From Aphodoplasma sp045541115 (GTDB lineage: Bacteria; Bacillota; Clostridia; UBA1381; UMGS1253): a stretch of 64,000 bases of DNA. The first letter of the stretch is position 1, and each line of letters opens with the position of its first letter. Location of the stretch: assembly GCA_045541115.1 (NCBI GenBank), contig JAZQIM010000015.1, forward strand, positions 81,314-145,313, in the 5' to 3' direction. A program made the position numbers and the translations under genes. Under the pieces are notes generated by a model. The model did not search any database. It had not been told where the DNA came from and was given only the letters and a program-made list of their open reading frames with translations. Of the stretch, positions 25,697 to 33,303 are shown piece by piece.

Positions 25697-26962
25697 TTAA
25701 ATAATGTCCATAATCTTCTGCACCGCTGTCATTATACCTATTTTTGCCGACTCATACGTAAGACCGCCCTGAATATATGCAATATATGGCGGTTTTATCG
25801 GTGCATCCGCGCTAAGCTCAATTGACGACCCCTGCACAAATGCTCCTGCTGCCATTATTACCTTGTCGGCATAACCCGGCATATCCCATGGCTGCGGCTC
25901 TACAAACGAATCTACGGGCGCGCCTTTTTGTATCCCCTGACAAAATGCGACAACCTTTTGCTCCGATCCAAGCTTTACAGATGTTATAATATCGCCCATG
26001 CTCTCGCTCGGTTTCGGGCGCACCTCAAATCCTAATTTGTCAAATACAACACTGCAAAGATATGCGCTTTTGAGCGCCTGTGCAACTATATGCGGCGCCA
26101 TAAAAAAGCCCTTAAGCATCGCTCTGTTCTGACCGAGCGTTGCACCGCACTCTTTTCCTATACCAACCGATGTAAGTCTGTACGCTGCAAGCTCTACCAA
26201 ACGCTGCTTTCCGGCAATATAACCACCTGTCTGTGCGATGCCGCCACCTGGATTTTTTATTAGCGAGCCAACAATCAAATCTCCTCTCGGCTCGCTCGTC
26301 TCAGCAAATTCGCCGTAGCAATTATCGACAATACATACTATATCTTCTCTGATCGAATGAACAAAATCAATTATCTCATTTAGCTGCGCAACGGAAAATG
26401 TATCGCGCCACTCATAGCCTTTTGAGCGCTGCAAAATAACTGCCTTAACATTTTCATCAAGAGCTTCTTTAATTTTTTCAAAATCGGCTCCGCCATCTTC
26501 GAGCAAATCAACCTGCTTATATTTTACGCCAAAATCAGACAGCGAACCGTCGCCGCCTCCACGTATACCTATAACCTCTTCAAGTGTGTCATACGGTTTT
26601 CCTGTAACAGCCACAAGCGTATCGCCCGGACGAAGAACGGCAAAAAGCGCCGTCGAAATTGCATGTGTTCCCGATATAATATTATGGCGCACAAGTGCAT
26701 CTTCACAGCCGAACACCTGCGCATATACACGATCGATTGCCTCGCGTCCCATGTCGTTATAACCATAACCGGTAGTAGAAACAAAATGTGCTTCTCCTAT
26801 CATATTGTCCGAAAACGCCTTCATAACCTTCGCCTGGTTTATAAACGCATTCTTTTCAATTTCACTAAATCGCTCGGCTGCTGCCGCTTGTGCCTGTTCA
26901 ACTATGTCAATTACCTTTTGTGATATACCAAAATTTTCTTTTATATATGAATTAGCTGTCAT
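25697..26962 (-). CDS. Methionine gamma-lyase family PLP protein ('aluminium resistance' type)
   Basis: The 421-residue PLP-dependent fold-type I protein belongs to the Met_gamma_lyase (YnbB/COG4100) family. It shows the cofactor region GTHAISTALFAVLRPGD, the aspartate/asparagine VDNCYGEF and the presumed Schiff-base lysine segment KNPGGGIAQTGGYIAGKQRL. The family name comes from weak annotation; the true reaction is unknown, probably a lyase on a sulphur or other amino acid. It follows the ACT-domain gene by 33 bp and is probably the last gene of the paaK-ior operon. Confidence 0.85.
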   Translation of the reverse strand: MTANSYIKENFGISQKVIDIVEQAQAAAAERFSEIEKNAFINQAKVMKAFSDNMIGEAHFVSTTGYGYNDMGREAIDRVYAQVFGCEDALVRHNIISGTHAISTALFAVLRPGDTLVAVTGKPYDTLEEVIGIRGGGDGSLSDFGVKYKQVDLLEDGGADFEKIKEALDENVKAVILQRSKGYEWRDTFSVAQLNEIIDFVHSIREDIVCIVDNCYGEFAETSEPRGDLIVGSLIKNPGGGIAQTGGYIAGKQRLVELAAYRLTSVGIGKECGATLGQNRAMLKGFFMAPHIVAQALKSAYLCSVVFDKLGFEVRPKPSESMGDIITSVKLGSEQKVVAFCQGIQKGAPVDSFVEPQPWDMPGYADKVIMAAGAFVQGSSIELSADAPIKPPYIAYIQGGLTYESAKIGIMTAVQKIMDII

Positions 26963-26995
26963 TATAATTCAATCCTTTGTAAATTTTAAACGCTA

Positions 26996-27427
26996 TCAGA
27001 TTATGCCTGCCTCATGCTCTGAAACAACGCTTATGCCGCCTTCTTTTAGCACCTTTACTGCCTTGTCAGCTTCTTCAACACGTAAAACGACAAGCGCTTC
27101 TTTTGTAGTTCCACCAACAAAAGCATACATATATTCAATGCTTATATGCTCACTGTCAAGCTTTTCAAGTGCAGCTGCAAGACCGCCCGGCTGATTTGCA
27201 ACGCTTATAGCGATAACATCGGTAGCCTTTACTGCAAGACCTTTTTGCTTTAAAACAGACTCGGCAAGCTCCGGCTTATTTACAATAAGACGTAAAATTC
27301 CAAATTCCGTTGTGTCGGCAATCGAAAGCGCACTGATGTCAATATCATTTTGGGCCAAAGTCTTTGTAATTTCAGCAAGTCTGCCCTTCTTGTTTTCTAT
27401 AAATACGGATATCTGTTTGATATTCAT
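26996..27427 (-). CDS. ACT-domain protein (two ACT repeats)
   Basis: 143 residues made of two ACT repeats: MNIKQISVFIENKKGRLAEI (1-70) and DVIAISVANQPGGLAAALEK (72-143). ACT pairs bind amino acids and often regulate or sense aromatic or branched-chain metabolism. Such stand-alone double-ACT proteins are common beside phenylacetate-CoA ligase/IOR genes, as here, where an aromatic ligand is plausible but unproven. It is 54 bp behind the second paaK. Confidence 0.88.
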   Translation of the reverse strand: MNIKQISVFIENKKGRLAEITKTLAQNDIDISALSIADTTEFGILRLIVNKPELAESVLKQKGLAVKATDVIAISVANQPGGLAAALEKLDSEHISIEYMYAFVGGTTKEALVVLRVEEADKAVKVLKEGGISVVSEHEAGII

Positions 27428-27481
27428 ATTTTTTCCTCTCTTTCTATTTGATATATAATGACTTTTTATAAAATCCAGAAT

Positions 27482-28789
27482 TTATTTGTTTTTTCTTTTG
27501 TCAATTACCCTTACGGCTTTTCCTTCGCTGCGCTGCAAACTCTTTGGCTCAACGAGCTTAATCTTTGCAGCAATACCAAGAGTGCTTTCAATGTTTGACT
27601 TAATTTTTCTTTCAAGGCCCTCAATTCCGCGAACCGCATCAGAGAACATTTCATCCGAAAGCTCAACCTGCACTTCAAGCGTATCGAGCGTTCCTTCTCT
27701 GTCAACTATTATCATATAATACGGCGATGTCTGTCCGATTTTTAGAAGAACATCTTCAATCTGTGATGGGAACACATTTACACCTCTTATGATAAGCATA
27801 TCGTCGCTTCTGCCCTGCGGCTTATTCATTCTCACAAAGCTTCTGCCGCATCCGCAAGCATCATAATTAAGCGATGTAATATCACGAGTGCGATATCTTA
27901 TAAGCGGAAGTCCTTCCTTTGTGATAGTTGTAAATACAAGCTCTCCCATACTTCCCGGCGCGAGCACTTCGCCCGTATCCGGATCTATAATTTCAGCGAT
28001 AAACATATCTTCATTTATGTGCATTCCCGCCTGGCAGCTACATTCATACGATACGCCCGGTCCCATTATCTCGCTAAGACCATATATATCGTATGCCTTT
28101 ATGTGCATGCGCGATTCGATTTCCTTACGCATCTGTTCTGTCCATGGCTCTGCTCCGAATATTCCTGCCTCAAGCTTAAAGTCGTCTATATTAAGTCCCA
28201 TTTCCTCAATTGTTTCTGCAATATATAACATATACGATGGTGTACAGCAAATATGTGTTACACCATAATCGAGCATAGTCTGTATCTGACGTTTTGTATT
28301 TCCTACGGACGTAGGAACTACTGTTGCTCCTATCTCTTCAACGCCATAATGCGCTCCAAGTCCGCCCGTGAAAAGTCCATAACCATACGAAACCTGTACA
28401 ATCGATTTGCTTGTAGCACCTGCTGCTGTGAGCGCTCTTGCTACTATCGTACTCCATACATCGATATCTTTTTTTGTATAACCTACCACTGTCTGCTTTC
28501 CTGTTGTACCGCTCGATGCATGTATGCGCACAATATCTTCCATATCAGTTGCAAAAAGCCCGAAAGGATATGTGTCGCGCAAATCCTGTTTATATGTAAA
28601 CGGAAGCTTTGATAAATCGTCTATCGACTTTATGTCAGATGGCGAAATTCCCGCCTCATCCATCTTTGCGCGATAATGTTCTACATTTTCATACACTCTC
28701 TTTACAAGTGCGCATAATCTCTCACTTTGAATCGTGCTTATCTCATCGCGGCTCATCGTTTCTTCAATTTTGTTCCAATACCTCTCCAA
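27482..28789 (-). CDS. paaK: Phenylacetate--CoA ligase (PaaK family), copy 2
   Basis: The 435-residue adenylate-forming enzyme activates aryl acids (phenylacetate, indoleacetate or similar) as CoA thioesters, or runs in reverse to make ATP. Motifs: P-loop-like HASSGTTGKQTVVGYT, the AYDIYGLSEIMGPG adenylation motif, RYRTRDIT and the C-terminal GRSDDMLIIRGVNVFPSQIE. The TTG at 28789 (ERYWNKIEETMSRDE) was chosen as start because GAGGTG precedes it and it removes the overlap with iorB; length then equals the other copy. It has CxCG zinc-type residues (YECSCQAG, CGCGRS) like that copy. Confidence 0.92.
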   Translation of the reverse strand: MERYWNKIEETMSRDEISTIQSERLCALVKRVYENVEHYRAKMDEAGISPSDIKSIDDLSKLPFTYKQDLRDTYPFGLFATDMEDIVRIHASSGTTGKQTVVGYTKKDIDVWSTIVARALTAAGATSKSIVQVSYGYGLFTGGLGAHYGVEEIGATVVPTSVGNTKRQIQTMLDYGVTHICCTPSYMLYIAETIEEMGLNIDDFKLEAGIFGAEPWTEQMRKEIESRMHIKAYDIYGLSEIMGPGVSYECSCQAGMHINEDMFIAEIIDPDTGEVLAPGSMGELVFTTITKEGLPLIRYRTRDITSLNYDACGCGRSFVRMNKPQGRSDDMLIIRGVNVFPSQIEDVLLKIGQTSPYYMIIVDREGTLDTLEVQVELSDEMFSDAVRGIEGLERKIKSNIESTLGIAAKIKLVEPKSLQRSEGKAVRVIDKRKNK

Positions 28790-28835
28790 AATTAACACCT
28801 CTTTTTTTATAGCTAAACCATCTGTAATCTTATCC

Positions 28836-29414
28836 TTATTTTGCACTATATCCAAGCTCAAATGCCTTTAAATTGACTTCTAAAAATTTCGCTGGCACAG
28901 TTTCTTTGACTGCCTGCACCCATTTTTCCTTTTCAATATCGCTGTTTTTTGCAAGAAGTCCTAACAAGACGACATTTACTGCCTTACTATTTCCTGCTTC
29001 ATTCGCAAGCGCAAGCGCATCAACGCTAATTATTCCATCAGCTTTCGCCTTTAGTTTTTCCACAATATTTTCGGGGTACTTTGCCGCTCCTATAATAACA
29101 GGCATCGGGTCAATCTTTTGTGTATTTACAACGAGTGTACCACCATCTTTTAGATATGAAAGCCATCTGTATGCTTCAAGTTCCTCAAACGATAAAATAA
29201 TGTCAGCCTCGCCTTCAGATATAATAGGTGAATAAACCTTGTCGCCGTATTTTACATATGTAACAACGCTGCCTCCGCGCTGTGACATTCCGTGAACTTC
29301 ACTCATCTTTACGTCAAAGCCTTCTGCCATCGCCACATTTCCTAAAATTCTACTCGCAAGCAGCGTTCCCTGGCCTCCGACGCCAACAATCATTACGCTT
29401 TTTACATTACTCAT
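28836..29414 (-). CDS. iorB: Indolepyruvate:ferredoxin oxidoreductase beta subunit
   Basis: The 192-residue gamma-type POR domain protein (VMIVGVGGQGTLLASRILG at residues 7-25, then EVHGMSQRGGSVVTYVKYG) is the CoA/ferredoxin-side partner of IorA. The pair converts aryl pyruvates and CoA to aryl-acetyl-CoA plus CO2 and reduced ferredoxin in anaerobes. The ATG at 29414 overlaps the iorA stop by eight bases, with GGTGG before it, implying coupled translation. Confidence 0.94.
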   Translation of the reverse strand: MSNVKSVMIVGVGGQGTLLASRILGNVAMAEGFDVKMSEVHGMSQRGGSVVTYVKYGDKVYSPIISEGEADIILSFEELEAYRWLSYLKDGGTLVVNTQKIDPMPVIIGAAKYPENIVEKLKAKADGIISVDALALANEAGNSKAVNVVLLGLLAKNSDIEKEKWVQAVKETVPAKFLEVNLKAFELGYSAK

Positions 29415-31152
29415 CGCTTCCACCTACCTTCTCGATAGCACCAAATTTACAAACATTTTTGCACAGTCCGCATCCGTTGCAAAGCTCCGGATTGATTATT
29501 ACCTTATCGCCCTGTAATGATATCGCCGGACATCCGAGCTTTAGACACATTTTGCATTTCTTGCACTTATCGTTTATTTCATAGCATCCGCTGTATTTAA
29601 CAGTTTTGAGAAGCGCACACGGTCTTTGTGATATGATTACCGATGGCTCGTCTGCTTGTATTTCTTCCTTTACAACCTTTTCAAAATTATCTAAATCAAA
29701 CGGGTCTGCAATTCTTATTCTTTCAGGACTTACACCGACTGCCTGTGCAAGCGCAACGAGGTTTACTTGCTTTGTTTTCTCACCCTTAATCGTAAATCCT
29801 GTCGTTGGATTCGGTTGATGTCCCGTCATTCCTGTAATTGAGTTGTCGAGTATAATCACAGTAGAATTTCCCTTGTTGTATACAACATCAATTAAGCCCG
29901 TAATTCCCGAATGTATAAATGTCGAATCACCTAAAACAGCAACCGTCTTTTTTCTGAATTCTTCGCCTCTCGCTTTTTCCATACCGTGCGCCATACCCAC
30001 ACTTGCTCCCATACATACACACGCATCAAGACTTTGTAGCGGTGCAAGCGCTCCAAGAGTATAGCAACCGATGTCACCACTTACAGTAAGTCCAAGCTTT
30101 TTAAGCACATAAAACATTCCTCTGTGCGGACATCCCGGACACATTACAGGCGGTCTTACGGGCGTAGGCTCGTCTGCACTTATTATTTTCGGTGCATCAA
30201 TATCAAGTATTGCCTTTGCTATCATAGGCGCTGTGTATTCGCCTAAAAGTGTAAAAATTTCTTTGCCGACAACTTCAATGCCCAATGCTTTGCAGTGAGT
30301 TTCGATTACCGGCTCAAGCTCTTCAACGACATATACTTTTTTGTGCTTCGATGCAAACGATTTAAATATTTCTACCGGAAGCGGATTTACCATGTTTATT
30401 TTCAAATATGAAACCTTGTCACCAAGAGCTTCCTTTGCATACTGATACGCCGCTCCGCAGCAGATAACGCCAATCTCATTGTTGTTAATTTCTTCGCATG
30501 CAAGTGTCTCGCTGAGCTTTTCAAGCGCCTTCATGCGTTCTTCAACTACTACATGGCGAGCCTTCGCCATAGCAGGCATCATAACATATTTGCCAGGATT
30601 TTTCTCGTATGGCTTTAACAAGATATCTTCTCTCTCGCCTACTTCTACAATACTTTGTGAATGTGACACTCTTGTAGAGAGACGAATCATTACAGGCGTG
30701 TCATATTTTTCGCTTATATCAAACGCCATTTTCACAAATTCCTTACACTCCGAGCTATCCGAAGGCTCAAGCATAGCAAGCTTTGACGCAATTGCGATTC
30801 TTCTTGAGTCCTGCTCGTTTTGCGACGAATGCATTCCCTGGTCATCTGCAGCACATATTACAAGACCACCGTTTACGCCTGTGTAGCTCGCTGTAAAAAG
30901 CGGGTCAGCTGCAACGTTAACGCCTACATGTTTCATGCATGTCATTGCACGTGCGCCTGCAATCGCAGCGCCGATTGCTACTTCTGCGGCAACCTTTTCG
31001 TTTGGCGCCCATTCGCTGTATATTTCGTCGTATTTTGCAATATTCTCTGTTATTTCTGTACTTGGCGTGCCGGGATATGACGCAACAACTCTTACTCCTG
31101 CCTCATATGCTCCTCTTGCAACAGCCTCATTACCGAGCATTAGTTTTTTCAT
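29407..31152 (-). CDS. iorA: Indolepyruvate:ferredoxin oxidoreductase alpha subunit
   Basis: This is the 581-residue thiamine-diphosphate catalytic subunit. The N-terminal pyrimidine domain (YPGTPSTEITENIAKYD), the ThDP-binding domain (SGDIGCYTLGALAPLQSLD, then GDSTFIHSGITGL) and a C-terminal ferredoxin domain with two 4Fe-4S motifs (CKKCKMC near 530, CNGCGLCKNVC near 560) are all present. Electrons pass to ferredoxin, so the enzyme is oxygen sensitive. The ATG at 31152 fits the AGGAG spacing; the GTG at 31161 does not. The gene is flanked by two paaK genes. Confidence 0.96.
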   Translation of the reverse strand: MKKLMLGNEAVARGAYEAGVRVVASYPGTPSTEITENIAKYDEIYSEWAPNEKVAAEVAIGAAIAGARAMTCMKHVGVNVAADPLFTASYTGVNGGLVICAADDQGMHSSQNEQDSRRIAIASKLAMLEPSDSSECKEFVKMAFDISEKYDTPVMIRLSTRVSHSQSIVEVGEREDILLKPYEKNPGKYVMMPAMAKARHVVVEERMKALEKLSETLACEEINNNEIGVICCGAAYQYAKEALGDKVSYLKINMVNPLPVEIFKSFASKHKKVYVVEELEPVIETHCKALGIEVVGKEIFTLLGEYTAPMIAKAILDIDAPKIISADEPTPVRPPVMCPGCPHRGMFYVLKKLGLTVSGDIGCYTLGALAPLQSLDACVCMGASVGMAHGMEKARGEEFRKKTVAVLGDSTFIHSGITGLIDVVYNKGNSTVIILDNSITGMTGHQPNPTTGFTIKGEKTKQVNLVALAQAVGVSPERIRIADPFDLDNFEKVVKEEIQADEPSVIISQRPCALLKTVKYSGCYEINDKCKKCKMCLKLGCPAISLQGDKVIINPELCNGCGLCKNVCKFGAIEKVGGSDE

Positions 31153-31176
31153 GTGTTTCACTCCTATATATATTGA

Positions 31177-32484
31177 TCAGTTCTCAGTTTCATTTCTTAA
31201 ATCAAGAACTCTTTTTGCCTTGCCGACAAAACGTTCTATGCTTTTTGGTTCAACGAGTCGTATCTTCGCATCTATTCCCAAAACGCTGTGAAGTTTTTGC
31301 TTAACACTTCTTTCAAGCTCTTCAAGTGCACTGAACTTATCAAGAAGTGACTCGTCCGCAAGCTCTACACGAACTTCAAGCGCATCTGTATAACCTTTTT
31401 TCGTAACAACTAGCAGATAATGCGGGCTTATATGGTCCATTCCGACAAGCACACTCTCTACCTGTGACGGGAATACATTAACACCCTTAATAATAAGCAT
31501 GTCGTCGCTTCTTCCCTGAATTTTCGCAAGACGCTTTGTCGTTCTTCCACATTTGCACTTTTCAGCTATTATATACGATATGTCGCGTGTGCGATAACGA
31601 AGCATCGGTATCCCCTGCTTTGTAAGCGTCGTAATAACAACCTCGCCACGCTCGCCGTCAGGCAATACCTTTCCTGTTTTCGGATCGATTATCTCTATAA
31701 GGAAATGGTCCTCATTTATATGCATACCGTCCTGATATTCACATTCGCCGCATACACCAGGCCCCATAACCTCGCTAAGACCGTAATTTTCCGTTGCTTT
31801 TATACCAAGACGCTTTTCAATCTCACGGCGCATCTGCTCTGTATGACCCTCGCCGCCAAACATACCTATGCGAAGTTTAAAATCGTTCGGTGTATATCCG
31901 TTTTCCTCCATAACCTCCGCTATGTACATAGCATAGGAAGGTGTGCCGACTAATATCGTTGTGCCAAGGTCTTTCATCATCATAATCTGCTTTTGAGTAT
32001 TACCTGACGACATCGGTATAACTGTCGCTCCTACCTTTTCAAGCCCTTGATGAAGTCCGAATGCCCCTGTAAACAAACCATATCCGAAGCATATCTGTGC
32101 GACATCATCCTTGCCGCCGCCCGCCATATAGATAAGGCGCGCTATACACTCCGACCACATATCGATATCATCTTTTGTGTATCCTACTATAATTGGCTTA
32201 CCTGTCGTTCCCGACGAACCATGTATGCGCACAATTTCACTCATCGGCACAGCAAACAAATCATACGGATAATTGTCGCGAAGATCTGTTTTTACAGTGA
32301 ACGGGATTTTCTGAAAATCCTCCATAGTCTTTATATCTTCAGGCTTTAATCCCACGCTGTCAAGTGCTTTTTTATAAAACTTCACATTATCATATGCATG
32401 TTTTACTTCTTTTTTTATAAGATTGAGTGTGTGTTCTTCAAAAAAGCTTCTGTCTGCACACTCTATTTTTTCATTCCATATCAT
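31177..32484 (-). CDS. paaK: Phenylacetate--CoA ligase (PaaK family), copy 1
   Basis: 435 residues, the same length as the second copy but clearly diverged. Visible are HGSSGTTGKPIIVGYT, the NYGLSEVMGPG adenylation motif, RYRTRDIS and GRSDDMLIIKGVNVFPSQVE, with cysteines in CGECEYQ and CKCGR. It is the first large gene of the operon and sits before iorA. Together the oxidoreductase and ligases would take aromatic amino-acid-derived pyruvates to aryl acids with ATP gain (CoA ligase in reverse), as proposed for such anaerobes. ATG 32484 has AGGAG eight bases upstream. Confidence 0.92.
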   Translation of the reverse strand: MIWNEKIECADRSFFEEHTLNLIKKEVKHAYDNVKFYKKALDSVGLKPEDIKTMEDFQKIPFTVKTDLRDNYPYDLFAVPMSEIVRIHGSSGTTGKPIIVGYTKDDIDMWSECIARLIYMAGGGKDDVAQICFGYGLFTGAFGLHQGLEKVGATVIPMSSGNTQKQIMMMKDLGTTILVGTPSYAMYIAEVMEENGYTPNDFKLRIGMFGGEGHTEQMRREIEKRLGIKATENYGLSEVMGPGVCGECEYQDGMHINEDHFLIEIIDPKTGKVLPDGERGEVVITTLTKQGIPMLRYRTRDISYIIAEKCKCGRTTKRLAKIQGRSDDMLIIKGVNVFPSQVESVLVGMDHISPHYLLVVTKKGYTDALEVRVELADESLLDKFSALEELERSVKQKLHSVLGIDAKIRLVEPKSIERFVGKAKRVLDLRNETEN

Positions 32485-32527
32485 TACCGCCACTCCTTAT
32501 GTATCTATATGTTATATGTATTATTTT

Positions 32528-32638
32528 TTAATCACTATACCTTAAAGCAAATACTACTACAGAAAAATAGGAAGTCCTGTAAGCGAATACAGAAGTTTGC
32601 ACCTCTATATTTCCTTCGCCTAACAAAAAGCCTTCCAT
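32528..32638 (-). CDS. Possible 36-residue leader ORF rich in aromatic residues
   Basis: A short frame, starting MEGFLLGEG and ending ALRYSD, lies in the leader of the paaK-ior operon. It has four Phe and three Tyr in 36 residues, including FAYRTSYF. It has no good ribosome site of its own and is in the same frame as the 28-codon ORF just upstream, separated by a single TAA. It might be a leader peptide, a decayed gene or chance. Confidence 0.25.
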   Translation of the reverse strand: MEGFLLGEGNIEVQTSVFAYRTSYFSVVVFALRYSD

Positions 32639-32641
32639 CGT

Positions 32642-32728
32642 TTAGGTTTTGCGCATGCATACACTACCGGTCACTGATTTTGATACGGCAAAAGCTGCGG
32701 GCACAACCATTGCTATTGTTTGTGTCAT
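32642..32728 (-). CDS. Possible 28-residue leader ORF upstream of paaK
   Basis: Starts MTQTIAMVVPAAFAV and ends CMRKT, behind a GGAAGGAAGG stretch eight or nine bases before the ATG. It is hydrophobic at its N-terminus and lies about 60 bases after the presumed transcription start. The frame continues after one TAA into the second small ORF. Confidence 0.3.
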   Translation of the reverse strand: MTQTIAMVVPAAFAVSKSVTGSVCMRKT

Positions 32729-32792
32729 TACTCTACCTTCCTTCCATACTACTTTGATTCTTAAAATACACTTCTACCATTCTACACTATAC

Positions 32793-32821
32793 ATAATACT
32801 ATAAAATTTTTTAAAAGTAAA
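32793..32821 (-). promoter_or_regulatory. Promoter of the paaK-ior-paaK operon
   Basis: Minus-strand TTTACT (32816-32821) and TATTAT (32793-32798) with 17-bp spacing. It implies a leader of about 300 nt before the first paaK start at 32484, which holds two short ORFs and no recognised riboswitch. Confidence 0.55.
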
Positions 32822-32899
32822 TATTTTTTTCAATTTTCATAGCCATTTTTATATAATAAGCGTACAATAACTTTTTGGTTATTATTTTTCTCTAATCTA

Positions 32900-32929
32900 T
32901 TGACACGCCTAAAGATTCTATGGTATATT
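32900..32929 (+). promoter_or_regulatory. Sigma-A promoter upstream of the tRNA-Ser region
   Basis: TTGACA (32900-32905) and TATATT (32924-32929) with 18-bp spacing. It points at the truncated tRNA-Ser copy (32984) and perhaps at the intact tRNA-Ser at 33178. Confidence 0.65.
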
Positions 32930-32983
32930 TATAGCTGTGACAAATTTGTATAACCGTTGTTCTATTTAAGTTTGTCAGTATAT

Positions 32984-33059
32984 GGACAGGTATCGAAGTG
33001 GTCATAACGGGGCTGACTCGAAATCATTCGAAATATTGTGCCGTTCTGACCATCAGAAC
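32984..33059 (+). pseudogene. Truncated tRNA-Ser(CGA)-like copy
   Basis: Positions 32984-33012 match the first 29 bases of the intact tRNA-Ser at 33178 with one difference. The anticodon loop CTCGAAA (33017-33023) is kept, flanked by a short TGA/TCA stem. A hairpin GTTCTGA/TCAGAAC (33043-33059) stands where the variable arm would be. The T arm, the matching 3' acceptor strand and CCA are missing, so it cannot form a normal tRNA. Confidence 0.6.
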
Positions 33060-33066
33060 TGCTCGT

Positions 33067-33091
33067 AAACCCCGATAAAATAAGGGTTTTT
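33067..33091 (+). terminator. Weak terminator-like hairpin after the truncated tRNA copy
   Basis: AAACCC / GGGTTT stem with an 11-12-nt loop followed by further T residues. It would end a transcript starting at 32930. Confidence 0.45.
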
Positions 33092-33123
33092 GAAAATTTG
33101 ACAATTTAATAATTTTGTTTGTT

Positions 33124-33164
33124 CTCTCCTGTAGTTCTCTCCTTTTTCCATGAACTACAGAGAG
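33124..33164. repeat. Inverted repeat just upstream of tRNA-Ser
   Basis: CTGTAGTTC (33129-33137) and GAACTACAG (33152-33160) are perfect 9-bp arms. With one bulged C the pairing extends outward through CTCT / AGAG to 13 bp. It ends 14 bases before the tRNA 5' end and beside the element boundary; function unknown. Confidence 0.6.
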
Positions 33165-33177
33165 TGAATATATATGA

Positions 33178-33268
33178 GGACAGGTATCGAAGCGGTCATA
33201 ACGGGGAGCACTCGAAATGCTTTTGTCGCGTGAGCGGCACGTGGGTTCGAATCCCACCCTGTCCGCCA
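33178..33268 (+). tRNA. tRNA-Ser (anticodon CGA), integration site of the mobile element
   Basis: A complete class II tRNA with acceptor arms GGACAGG and CCTGTCC, discriminator G and encoded CCA. The anticodon loop CTCGAAA gives CGA (reads UCG). A long variable arm and T arm GTGGGTTCGAATCCCAC are present. The integrase gene ends 33 bp downstream, so its 3' end is the probable attachment site. Confidence 0.95.
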
Positions 33269-33303
33269 AAGTCGGTTGTAGTTGCGTTACAACCGACTTT
33301 TTT
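33269..33303. terminator. Bidirectional terminator between tRNA-Ser and the integrase gene
   Basis: Perfect 12-bp stem AAGTCGGTTGTA (33269-33280) / TACAACCGACTT (33288-33299) followed by T residues on the plus strand and A/T on the other. It abuts the tRNA CCA and the integrase stop at 33302, so it may be part of the attachment site. Confidence 0.8.

Noticed and set aside
32398..32757. 119-codon plus-strand ORF over the paaK leader
   Set aside because: Low-complexity Phe/Leu/Cys-rich reading of the opposite strand, no ribosome site, overlaps paaK.
33024..33269. Minus-strand ORF beginning MADRVGFEPTCRS
   Set aside because: It is the antisense of the tRNA-Ser gene; peptides of this kind are well-known artefacts of reading tRNA genes in reverse.
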